Positions 1-6,663 of a stretch of 8,235 bases of DNA are shown one piece after another. Numbering within the stretch: position 1 is the first letter of the stretch; every line of letters starts with the position of its first letter. The notes under the pieces are model-generated. The model had not been told where the DNA came from. It saw only the letters and a list, made by a program, of their open reading frames with translations, and did not search any database. Origin of the DNA: TMED69 sp964642505 (GTDB taxonomy: Bacteria; Pseudomonadota; Gammaproteobacteria; Ga0077536). The stretch spans positions 1 through 8,235 of the forward strand of contig CAZXQY010000109.1 in assembly GCA_964642505.1 (NCBI GenBank), read 5' to 3'. The position numbers were made by a program, and so were the translations under genes.

Positions 1-630
1 AATCATGGAAGCGAAAAATCAATTCCTTGGGGGAAATTTTTCAAAACACCCGCTATTTGGGCACTCATAGCGAATCACTTTTGTAGCAATTGGGGTTTCT
101 ATATGCTTCTGGCATGGCTTCCTAGCTATTTCAGTGCCACTTTAAAACTAGATATCGTTAATGCCGGTATTTATTCTGCCGCCCCCTGGTTGACTATGTT
201 TATCGTCGGCAATTTGGGCGGCTTCGTTGCTGATTAGCTTGGTGGGTAGGGTATTGAATTAATTACAGTTCGAAAAATCATGCAGATCACGGGACTCATC
301 GGTTCTGGATTGTGTTTCTGGGTTGCTCAGGACGTAACGAGTGCCCCCGCCGCGCTCTCACTTATGTGTGGTGCTTTAGGGTTAGTTGCTTTGACGTGGT
401 CAGGATTTGTACCCAACCACCTAGATATAGCACCAAAATATGCTGATGTATTAATGGGACTGACCAACACAGCCGGCACCATACCGGGGATCATAGGTAT
501 CGCTGTAACCGGTTGGATCGTGGAGACAACCGGAAGTTACGCCTCCGCATTCGCTTTGTGCGCCGCAATTAACTTTACAGGCGCTATTATTTGGTTCTTT
601 TTCGCAAAGGCAGAAGAACTCATTGACTAG
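1..630 (+). pseudogene. MFS anion:cation symporter family transporter, C-terminal half, interrupted by two in-frame TAG codons (5' end outside window)
   Basis: One reading frame from base 1 to the TAG at 628-630 encodes the second half of an inner-membrane major facilitator. It begins in the central loop (IPWGKFFKTPAIWAL) and carries about six hydrophobic segments, equivalent to TM7-TM12. Signatures of the ACS/SLC17-like branch are clear: GNLGGFVAD after TM8, TVRKIMQITG before TM9, and NHLDIAPKYA and NTAGTIPG near codons 139-163. SLC17-type members import organic or inorganic anions with a cation; the substrate here is unknown. The frame is broken by TAG at 235-237 and TAG at 247-249, in the loop between TM8 and TM9. 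Homology continues in the same frame on both sides, so these are substitutions, not a frameshift. ATG 280 has no SD motif and would give only four helices, so it is not a credible separate gene. Family call is strong. Loss of function is likely unless the TAGs are suppressed or are sequence errors. Confidence 0.8.
235..249 (+). other. Two in-frame amber codons inside the MFS gene
   Basis: Codons 79 and 83 of the visible frame are TAG, giving D-stop-L-G-G-stop-G. In remembered ACS/SLC17-type relatives this loop reads roughly D-R/K-L-x-x-R/K-G, so both stops fall where a basic residue is usual. Neither of the other two forward frames continues the protein here. TAG is also the natural terminator of the transporter, the thiolase, the carboxyltransferase and the sirtuin in this window, which argues against general UAG reassignment. 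Confidence 0.8.
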
Positions 631-651
631 GCGACTTAGGCCAGCTATAAA
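623..651 (+). promoter_or_regulatory. Sigma70-like promoter for the thiolase-to-carboxyltransferase operon
   Basis: The -35 hexamer TTGACT (623-628, 5/6 to consensus) and the -10 hexamer TATAAA (646-651, 5/6) are separated by exactly 17 bp. Transcription would start near 658, giving a leader of about 50 nt that contains the SD motif of the thiolase. The -35 box lies within the last codons and stop of the upstream transporter gene, so the operon would be expressed independently of that broken gene. No operator-like inverted repeat is obvious around it. Confidence 0.6.
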
Positions 652-698
652 AAATATAGAAATTACCGCAAACATTATCGAAAAAATATAACTCTAAC

Positions 699-703
699 GG
701 AGG
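699..703 (+). promoter_or_regulatory. Strong ribosome binding site of the thiolase gene
   Basis: GGAGG lies 7 nt before the ATG at 711. This fixes the start and rules out the nearby out-of-frame ATG at 706. It is the strongest SD motif in the window, which fits its place as the first gene of the operon. Confidence 0.75.
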
Positions 704-710
704 AAATGGA

Positions 711-1862
711 ATGGCTGAGGCTTATATAATTGATGCGACTCGTAGCCCTACCGGTAAAAGAAAGGGGTCACTACAAGACCTCCATGCCGCCGATTTGGGG
801 GCTCATGCGATCAAAACTATCGTGGAAAGGAACCCCATACCTGACGACGAATACGATGACGTAATTTTTGGAACAATAGACGCTATCGGACCTCTTGCTG
901 GGGATATTGCCAGAACTTGCTGGCTAACAGCGGGATATAGTGAGGCAGTACCCGGTGTTACAATCGATAGGCAATGCGGTTCTTCTCAGCAATCTGTCCA
1001 TTTTGCCGCGCAAGCCGTCATGTCCGGTGTGAATGACGTCGTGATTGCGGGGGGAGTCCAAACGATGTCGAAAATCCCAATTGGATCGTCGTCTACTGCT
1101 GCCGGCGGTTTTGGCTTTAAGGACCCGTTCTCTGGATCTCCAGGATGGGTAGGTCGATACGGTGAGGATCCGCCCACGCAGTTTAAGGGAGCTCAAATGA
1201 TGGCAGATCGTTGGGGCTTATCTAGAAGAGATCTTGAAGAATATTCTGCAGAATCTCATCGTAGGGCTGCGCTAGCTATCAAGGAAGGACGTTTTGACAA
1301 GGAAATCGAGCCATTAAACGGCCTGGAAATGGATGAAACGGTTAGAGAAGGAACGACCGTTGAACAGATGGCTGAATTAGATACAATCTTTGGTTTGTCA
1401 AAAATTACAGCTGCGGTCTCCAGTCAAACCTGTGATGGTTCATCAGCTATGCTAGTAGCTTCTGAAAACGCGGTGAAAAAATATAATCTCTCACCAAGGG
1501 CTAGGATTCATCACATGTCCGTCCGAGCCGAAGATCCGATGATAATGCTAACGGCACCTATAATGACCACAAAATATGCAATTGATAAAGCGGGCATGAA
1601 AATAGACGATATCGATTTAGTCGAAATCAACGAGGCGTTTGCTCCGGTACCAATAGCGTGGCTTAAAGAAATTGACTTTCCCCACGAGAAAACTAATGTC
1701 AACGGAGGAGCTATCGCACTAGGTCATCCGATCGGAGCAACCGGAACCAAACTAATGACGACCCTGTTACATGAGCTTGAACGCACCAAGGGTAAATATG
1801 GCTTACAAACCATGTGCGAAGGTGGTGGCCAAGCAAATGTCACTATCATCGAACGTCTCTAG
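711..1862 (+). CDS. Thiolase family protein (acetyl-CoA acetyltransferase / 3-ketoacyl-CoA thiolase)
   Basis: Complete 383-residue protein of usual thiolase length (380-400). Thiolases cleave 3-ketoacyl-CoA with CoA to give acetyl-CoA and a shortened acyl-CoA, or condense two acyl-CoAs, in the cytosol. The nucleophilic Cys is C89 in DRQCGSSQQS. The C-terminal half holds NEAFAP (307-312), NGGAIALGHPIGATG with His339, and the second catalytic Cys369 in MCEGGGQA, ending in VTIIERL. All catalytic residues are therefore present. The MCEGGGQ-type C terminus is one I recall from FadA-like thiolases of Actinobacteria and other environmental bacteria; it does not fix chain-length preference. It is first in a five-gene operon, behind a promoter at 623-651 and an SD at 699-703, and is followed after 63 nt by an LLM oxidoreductase. 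In this context beta-oxidation-type cleavage at the end of a degradation route is more likely than biosynthetic condensation (inference). Confidence 0.93.
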   Translation: MAEAYIIDATRSPTGKRKGSLQDLHAADLGAHAIKTIVERNPIPDDEYDDVIFGTIDAIGPLAGDIARTCWLTAGYSEAVPGVTIDRQCGSSQQSVHFAAQAVMSGVNDVVIAGGVQTMSKIPIGSSSTAAGGFGFKDPFSGSPGWVGRYGEDPPTQFKGAQMMADRWGLSRRDLEEYSAESHRRAALAIKEGRFDKEIEPLNGLEMDETVREGTTVEQMAELDTIFGLSKITAAVSSQTCDGSSAMLVASENAVKKYNLSPRARIHHMSVRAEDPMIMLTAPIMTTKYAIDKAGMKIDDIDLVEINEAFAPVPIAWLKEIDFPHEKTNVNGGAIALGHPIGATGTKLMTTLLHELERTKGKYGLQTMCEGGGQANVTIIERL

Positions 1863-1925
1863 GATAAACTGGTGATCACTACCCACATTTAGACTTACAA
1901 AGATATTCAATATGAGGGAAATAAC

Positions 1926-3155
1926 ATGAAAATTGCTTGCTTCCACCTAATGCCATACCGAGATTTGGATGACGACTTTGATAAAAAGTACCCGTCCGCT
2001 TGGTTTTCTTTGCCCTTTAGCGAGGTCGCAGATAGACGAAAGGTGTCACAATATTTCAATTGGTCACTAGACGAACTCATATATGCTGCCGAGTCGGGAT
2101 TTGATGGAGTGTGTACCAACGAGCATCACCAAAACGCCTACGGGTTTATGGTGAACCCCAATATAATGGGATCTGTACTTGCAAGGGCAACCAGAGGAAG
2201 TGATACCGCGATCATTCAGATGGGTGAAACTGCGGTCTTTCTAAACCCTCCGATTCGGGTGGCCGAAGAGTATGCGATGCTTGATGCGATCTCCGAGGGT
2301 CGCCTTGTGGCCGGCTTCCCTGTTGGGCTGGGTGGCGATTTCTCCTACAGTTACGGTATGGCCCCTATGGAACAACGGGCGAGATATTATGAAGCCCACG
2401 ACCTGATCAAAAAAGCGTGGACCGCTACTGAAGGCTTTGCTTGGAATGGAACCTACTATCAACTACCAATGGTCAATATTTGGCCACAACCCTTTCAGCA
2501 ACCTCACCCTCCGATTTGGGTTCCCGGAAACGCTAGCCCAAGCACTTGGGATTTCGTTTTAAAACATGACTATTCCTACTGCTTTTTAACGTATTTTGGT
2601 GCTAAGGGCGCGAAGCATATGGTTGAAGGCTTTTGGCAAAGAGCCGAAGAATTAGGGCGAGACCGAAATCCGTATCGGTTGAATTTCTTGATACCAGTTG
2701 GGGTTTCTGAAACAGATGAACAGGCCGAAAAAGACTATGGTCATGCGGCAGAATATTTATACCATAAGGGATTACACCTACCCGAACAATTGTTGGCTCC
2801 TCCCGGACACATGAACCATTCGAGCCTAACTCACTTTATAACGAAGCGACCGTTCCCGCCATATGACGACTTGAAAAAAATGAAGTTTAACGAATTCAAC
2901 GATAGAGACTACGTGGTCTGTGGGAGTGCAAAAACCGTTACCGAAAGACTTACGGAAATCATTAAAACCTTAAACGTCGGTCATTTAATGATACTTCCTC
3001 AATTCGGTTCCTTATCTCACGAAAGGACGATGACCAATATAGAGCGTATTTCCAAAAACGTTTTACCCCATCTAAAAGGGATTTGGGAGGATACACCTTG
3101 GGTGGATAAATGGTGGCCAAATGGCAACTCGAACAAGGTTAGGCGCGCCGCTTGA
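1926..3155 (+). CDS. LLM-class flavin-dependent oxidoreductase (luciferase-like monooxygenase), copy 1
   Basis: Complete 409-residue protein of the bacterial-luciferase-like TIM-barrel family. Members use reduced FMN or F420 to oxygenate or reduce ketones, sulfonates, alkanes and other small molecules in the cytosol. Visible signatures are GFDGVCTNEHHQNAYG (58-73, with the EHH motif), PPIRVAEEYAMLDAISEGRL (108-127), WPQPFQQPHPPIWVPG (186-201), and a C-terminal GSAKTVTERL followed by LPQFGSLSHE, typical of the FMN-dependent monooxygenase branch. At 409 residues it is longer than many LLM proteins (about 330-350). The C-terminal tail is tryptophan-rich (PWVDKWWPNG) and ends in a basic patch. 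Start chosen from GAGGG at 1914-1918, 7 nt before ATG. The gap of 45 nt to the hydrolase gene supports co-transcription. A type II Baeyer-Villiger or related monooxygenase role is attractive beside a hydrolase but is inference; the substrate cannot be read from sequence. Confidence 0.88.
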   Translation: MKIACFHLMPYRDLDDDFDKKYPSAWFSLPFSEVADRRKVSQYFNWSLDELIYAAESGFDGVCTNEHHQNAYGFMVNPNIMGSVLARATRGSDTAIIQMGETAVFLNPPIRVAEEYAMLDAISEGRLVAGFPVGLGGDFSYSYGMAPMEQRARYYEAHDLIKKAWTATEGFAWNGTYYQLPMVNIWPQPFQQPHPPIWVPGNASPSTWDFVLKHDYSYCFLTYFGAKGAKHMVEGFWQRAEELGRDRNPYRLNFLIPVGVSETDEQAEKDYGHAAEYLYHKGLHLPEQLLAPPGHMNHSSLTHFITKRPFPPYDDLKKMKFNEFNDRDYVVCGSAKTVTERLTEIIKTLNVGHLMILPQFGSLSHERTMTNIERISKNVLPHLKGIWEDTPWVDKWWPNGNSNKVRRAA

Positions 3156-3200
3156 TTTTAGTCCTAAATAGTTTAGAAAAAAAGAAGCGAGGAAAAAGTT

Positions 3201-4004
3201 ATGGCCAAACCAAGAAAGAGAACCGTATCCGTGTTGGGAGGCTCTCTGGAAATGACAGTTAACGTTGCGGGAAAAGGAAAACCTTTGCTTTTTTTACACT
3301 CAGCTGGAGGCTTCTACTGGGATGATTTTTTGGATGAGCTATCCAAGCACTATAAAGTTTATGCGCCCCATTTTCCTGGAACTGCGCCTGGTAGACCAAA
3401 TGACATTGAAAAAATTAATAATCTTTGGGACACCATTATCGCCTACGAGGACTTACTAGATGCCTTAAAAATCAAAAAGTGCATCTTAATGGGACATTCT
3501 TTTGGCGGACTATTAGCAAGCGAACTCGCAGCTCAAAGGCCCAGAGCAATCCAAAAACTCATACTGATCGCTCCGATCGGCCTGTGGAGCGAAGAAGCAC
3601 CCTACTCCGTATGGAATTGGTGTTCCCCGAGTTTCGAAGAAATAAAGGACGTCCTCTTCTACGATAAAAATCACCCTGACGTAGTGAAGCGAATGACTCC
3701 ACCAGAAAAAACTCGGGCTGCGGACCAATGGACAATAAATTTCATCTGGACGTTAGGTTGTACTGCTAAAGTCATTTGGCCGATACCAGACAAAGGATTA
3801 AAAAAACGAATACATCGAGTCACCTGCCCTAGCCTCGTAGTATGGGGAGAGGACGATAAGCTTATACCACCAATGTACGCCCAGGAATTTGGAAACGCCC
3901 TTACCGACTCCGAAGTATTCATGATACCCAAGTGCGGTCATGAACCCCCCTTGGAACAAAAGAATCTCCTTTTTGAAAAGGTTCACCCTTTTATTCAATC
4001 TTGA
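3201..4004 (+). CDS. Alpha/beta-fold hydrolase
   Basis: Complete 267-residue single-domain alpha/beta hydrolase, normal length, with no signal peptide, so cytosolic. The catalytic triad is visible: nucleophile Ser100 in the elbow GHSFGG (98-103), acid Asp219 in WGEDDKLIPP (215-224), and His247 in KCGHEPPLEQ. The oxyanion segment is FLHSAGG (31-37). Residues about 125-195 form the variable cap, rich in Trp, which sets substrate choice. Members include esterases, lactonases and C-C bond hydrolases of the MhpC/BphD type; sequence alone does not separate these. It starts at ATG 3201 behind GAGGA (3189-3193, 7 nt spacing) and ends 21 nt before the second LLM gene. Position between two flavin oxidoreductases suggests it hydrolyses the ester or lactone product of an oxygenation (inference). 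Confidence 0.9.
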   Translation: MAKPRKRTVSVLGGSLEMTVNVAGKGKPLLFLHSAGGFYWDDFLDELSKHYKVYAPHFPGTAPGRPNDIEKINNLWDTIIAYEDLLDALKIKKCILMGHSFGGLLASELAAQRPRAIQKLILIAPIGLWSEEAPYSVWNWCSPSFEEIKDVLFYDKNHPDVVKRMTPPEKTRAADQWTINFIWTLGCTAKVIWPIPDKGLKKRIHRVTCPSLVVWGEDDKLIPPMYAQEFGNALTDSEVFMIPKCGHEPPLEQKNLLFEKVHPFIQS

Positions 4005-4025
4005 TTCTCCGAGGAACTCGAAAAA

Positions 4026-5078
4026 ATGGAATTTGGCGTAGCGTTCCCGTCAAAAGTAGGTGATTATGAAATCGTCAAACTGGCCGAATCGCTGGGATTC
4101 GACCAAGCCTGGTTTTTCGACTCTCAGATGATCTATTCTGATGTCTATGCAACCATGGCTCTTGCTGCGCACCACACTAGTCATATAAAACTCGCTACCG
4201 GTGTCGCTGTCGCGGCGACCCGGATAGCGCCAGTTATAGCACATTCCATAGCCACGATCGCTCAATTGGCCCCTGGACGGGTAGAGCTCGGACTAGGCAA
4301 TGGTAACACTGCCAGACTCACAATGGGCGTACAACCAGTAAAACTACCCGCACTTAAAAGAGAACTTAGAACTATTAAAGCATTGCTAGAGGGCAAAAGG
4401 ACCTTACACGAATACGAAAACGAAAAAAATTATATCGAATTTCTTCATCCAGACAATAACTTTATTAACCTGAAGCATCGCATACCAATCACGCTTTCCG
4501 CCTTCGGCCCGCAAACACTAAAATTTTGTGGGGAAGAGTGCGATAGCCACCTGACCTGGAATATATCGAAGCAAGAGCTAACGTCTGCTCGTGCATTGCT
4601 AACAAAGGCCGCTCAAGAAAAAGGTCGTGGTTCAGAATTACCGACCAAAGGAATTTTCCCTTTGGCGATTCTAAAGGACGGTGAGACAAAGGAGAGTGCC
4701 TCCGTACTAAAATCATTAGCCCCCTTCATTACCAATTTACTACATGTTTTATGTGAGTGGGACGATAAGCTGTTACCCGAAGATCCTAGAATTGCCAGCC
4801 TTGCTAGAGAGTATAGGGAATACGTAGATACTATCGATAAAACCGAACGACATCTCGTATTACACGAAGGACATTTAATTTACAGTCGGCCCGAAGAGAG
4901 TAAATTCATAACTCCAGAAATAGCCGATGTAGCTGCAATGGTAGGGTCACCCGATGAAATCCTAGAGCGAATAAAAAACCTAGAGAGCGCAGGGCTTTCC
5001 CATTTTGCTTTCCAAGTTACCGACCGGGCGGAAGAGCAAATAAAAGATTTCGCTAAAACTATCATAGAAAAATATTAA
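4026..5078 (+). CDS. LLM-class oxidoreductase, copy 2 (F420-dependent / 5,10-methylene-H4MPT reductase-like)
   Basis: Complete 350-residue luciferase-fold protein from a different branch than the copy at 1926-3155. Signatures are MEFGVAFPSK at the N terminus, ESLGFDQAWFFDSQM (21-35), DVYATMALAAHHT (39-51), TGVAVAATR (58-66) and LAPGRVELGLGNGNTA (81-96), the pattern of Mer-like, often F420-binding, oxidoreductases. The core is followed by a strand ending in LSAFGPQTLKFCGE (158-170). A C-terminal segment LHEGHLIYSRPEE (279-291) and GSPDEILERI (307-316) are also features I recall from this branch. Cofactor choice (F420H2 or FMNH2) cannot be proven here. SD GAGGA at 4011-4015 lies 10 nt before ATG. 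The next gene begins only 7 nt after the TAA. Two dissimilar LLM enzymes in one operon imply separate steps rather than a recent duplication (inference). Confidence 0.87.
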   Translation: MEFGVAFPSKVGDYEIVKLAESLGFDQAWFFDSQMIYSDVYATMALAAHHTSHIKLATGVAVAATRIAPVIAHSIATIAQLAPGRVELGLGNGNTARLTMGVQPVKLPALKRELRTIKALLEGKRTLHEYENEKNYIEFLHPDNNFINLKHRIPITLSAFGPQTLKFCGEECDSHLTWNISKQELTSARALLTKAAQEKGRGSELPTKGIFPLAILKDGETKESASVLKSLAPFITNLLHVLCEWDDKLLPEDPRIASLAREYREYVDTIDKTERHLVLHEGHLIYSRPEESKFITPEIADVAAMVGSPDEILERIKNLESAGLSHFAFQVTDRAEEQIKDFAKTIIEKY

Positions 5079-5085
5079 ACATTTT

Positions 5086-6645
5086 ATGTCGTGGGAAAAA
5101 GAAATTGAGGAAATCAATAGCCGACGTCGATTGGCTCAAGAGCAAGGAGGCAAGGAATCAGTCGAAAAACATCACGCAAGAGGAAAGCTCACCGCCCGAG
5201 AAAGAATCGACCGACTCCTAGATACTAACTCCTTTAAAGAATTAGGTTCTGTTGCAGGCACAGCTTACTATAGCGACACGGGCTCTCTCGACTCTTATAA
5301 CCCGGCGAATTACATCGTAGGCATAGGCAAGGTTGATAGTCGAAACGTTGCCGTTGGCGCCGAGGATTTCACCCTTAAAGGCGGCTCTCCGAACACCTCT
5401 GGATTGAGAAAAAGCATCTATGCAGAACATTTAGCGCTAAATTATAAAATTCCGCTGATACGACTCCTTGAAGGCGGAGGAGGAAGCGTAAAAAAAGATG
5501 TTGATGAAAATGATCCGAAAGTATGGGGAGACGCTCTCTTCGGTGATCCGAGATTTGCCGTCATAGGTGAAGCAATGGGTAAGGTTCCAGTAGTTTCCGC
5601 GGCACTGGGCCCTGTTGCAGGATTCCCAGCAGGGAGATTGGTGAGCTCTCATTTTTCTGTGATGACAAAGGAGACCGCGCAAGTCATGGTTGCCGGACCG
5701 GCTGTTGTCAAGCGAGCGTTAGGTATAGAGCTAACTAAAGAAGAATTAGGGAGCGCTTCTATTCATTGCCAATCAGGTGTAGTCGATAATCTAGCAAAGG
5801 ATGAAGATGATGCTTTTAAACTTATGCGGAATTTCTTATCTTATCTACCCAGCAACGCATGGGAGAGAGCTCCAACATTAGCCTCTAGTGACCCAACTGA
5901 CAGAAATGAGCCTAACCTCAATAAGCTTATCCCAAAGAATCGCAAGAGGTCTTATGACGTATATCAAATTTTACACTCTGTATTCGATGACAGTTCATTT
6001 TTTGAAATCAACCCCCTTTATGGCCCAGGCCTCGTAATTGGGCTGGCCCGGATGAACGGTCAGCCAATAGGAGTCGCAGCTAATAATTGCAATCACAATG
6101 CTGGCGCTATGACCGCTGAAGCGGCTAAGAAAATGCGGCGACTGATCGAACTTTGTGACACCTTCCACCTCCCGATCATAAACTTTGTTGATGAGCCAGG
6201 CTTTATGATTGGATTGGAGGCCGAGAAACTTGGAACAATAAGATATGGCATGGCCGCCGTCGCTGCCGCTGCCCAGGCGAGTGTTCCGTGGGCTGCAGTG
6301 AGAATCAGAAAATCCTTCGGCGTCGCTTCCGCAGCTCATTTTGGCCCGAATTCGTACATTCTTGATTGGCCATCCGTTGAATCGGGTGCTTTACCAGTCG
6401 AAGGCGGAGTTGCGGTAGCCTTTCACCGTCAAATAAACTCAGCTGAGAACCCCGAACAGATGAGACAAAAGCTGGAGCAAGAACTTCTTGATAATCAATC
6501 TCCTTTTGCAGGTGCAGAATCCTTTTCATCTCACGATATAATCGAACCCGCTCAAACAAGGGCCTACATCTGTCAATGGATCGATTGGATACAACCCCTC
6601 CTTGATAGACTGTTACATCCTGTTTCTTTCTCTTTACGGCCCTAG
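5086..6645 (+). CDS. Acyl-CoA carboxylase, carboxyltransferase (beta) subunit
   Basis: Complete 519-residue carboxyltransferase of the propionyl-/methylcrotonyl-CoA carboxylase type. It moves CO2 from carboxybiotin to an acyl-CoA and needs a biotin carboxylase and carrier protein, neither encoded here. The N domain opens with the classical WEKEIEEI...HHARGKLTARERIDRLLD pattern (3-46). It continues with GAEDFTLKGGS (91-101), EGGGGSV (129-135) and GPVAGFPAG (175-183). The C domain shows GLARMNGQPIGVAANN (319-334), AMTAEAAKKMRRLIELCDTF (341-360), DEPGFMIGLEAEKLGTIRYG (369-388) and RKSFGVASAA (408-417). The PGFMIG-AE-GTIR variant differs from ordinary PccB (PGF-PG-QE). At the position I align with the PccB specificity Asp (Streptomyces D422) it has Ala416, so substrate preference is open. 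No SD precedes ATG 5086, which lies 7 nt after the previous stop, suggesting translational coupling. Its TAG overlaps the stop of the opposing sirtuin gene. Confidence 0.92.
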   Translation: MSWEKEIEEINSRRRLAQEQGGKESVEKHHARGKLTARERIDRLLDTNSFKELGSVAGTAYYSDTGSLDSYNPANYIVGIGKVDSRNVAVGAEDFTLKGGSPNTSGLRKSIYAEHLALNYKIPLIRLLEGGGGSVKKDVDENDPKVWGDALFGDPRFAVIGEAMGKVPVVSAALGPVAGFPAGRLVSSHFSVMTKETAQVMVAGPAVVKRALGIELTKEELGSASIHCQSGVVDNLAKDEDDAFKLMRNFLSYLPSNAWERAPTLASSDPTDRNEPNLNKLIPKNRKRSYDVYQILHSVFDDSSFFEINPLYGPGLVIGLARMNGQPIGVAANNCNHNAGAMTAEAAKKMRRLIELCDTFHLPIINFVDEPGFMIGLEAEKLGTIRYGMAAVAAAAQASVPWAAVRIRKSFGVASAAHFGPNSYILDWPSVESGALPVEGGVAVAFHRQINSAENPEQMRQKLEQELLDNQSPFAGAESFSSHDIIEPAQTRAYICQWIDWIQPLLDRLLHPVSFSLRP

Positions 6646-6663
6646 GGAATACCAACGGCCGTT
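6636..6663. repeat. Nested inverted repeats at the convergent gene junction
   Basis: Three overlapping palindromes are visible: CCCTAGGG (6640-6647), AACGGCCGTT (6654-6663), and a longer-range pair ACGGCC (6636-6641) with GGCCGT (6657-6662) that could form a 6-bp GC-rich stem around a 15-nt loop. No T-run follows the stem on either strand; the flank is T-rich before and A-rich after, the reverse of an intrinsic terminator. A structural or protein-binding role is possible but unproven, and the bases also encode the C termini of two proteins. Confidence 0.45.
6642..6645. other. CTAG shared by the stop codons of two convergent genes
   Basis: The palindrome CTAG gives TAG on the plus strand (6643-6645, carboxyltransferase) and TAG on the minus strand (6644-6642, sirtuin). 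The genes thus overlap tail to tail by four bases with no spacer. It sits at the centre of the 8-bp palindrome CCCTAGGG (6640-6647). Confidence 0.95.

Noticed and set aside
235..249. UAG reassigned to a sense codon in this organism
   Set aside because: TAG ends at least four genes in this window at the family-expected C terminus, including the thiolase directly after IIERL and the carboxyltransferase. General reassignment would extend them.
280..630. Stand-alone 116-residue membrane protein starting at ATG 280
   Set aside because: It has no SD, begins in the middle of a conserved RKIMQITG motif, and continues the frame of the upstream transporter sequence; it is the tail of the interrupted MFS gene.
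687..692. TATAAC as the -10 box for the thiolase gene
   Set aside because: Its start point would fall on the SD motif and the -35 region matches poorly; the TTGACT-N17-TATAAA pair at 623-651 is far better.
1872..1913. Short palindromes GTGATCAC (1872-1879) and ATATT-C-AATAT (1903-1913) between thiolase and LLM 1 as an operator or terminator
   Set aside because: They are short, expected by chance in AT-rich DNA, and lack a T-run or promoter context. The gap is best read as an ordinary intra-operon spacer.
5995..6655. Minus-strand open frames of 114 and 116 residues opposite the carboxyltransferase
   Set aside because: They match no family I recognise, have no SD, and lie opposite a strongly conserved coding gene; they are frame shadows.
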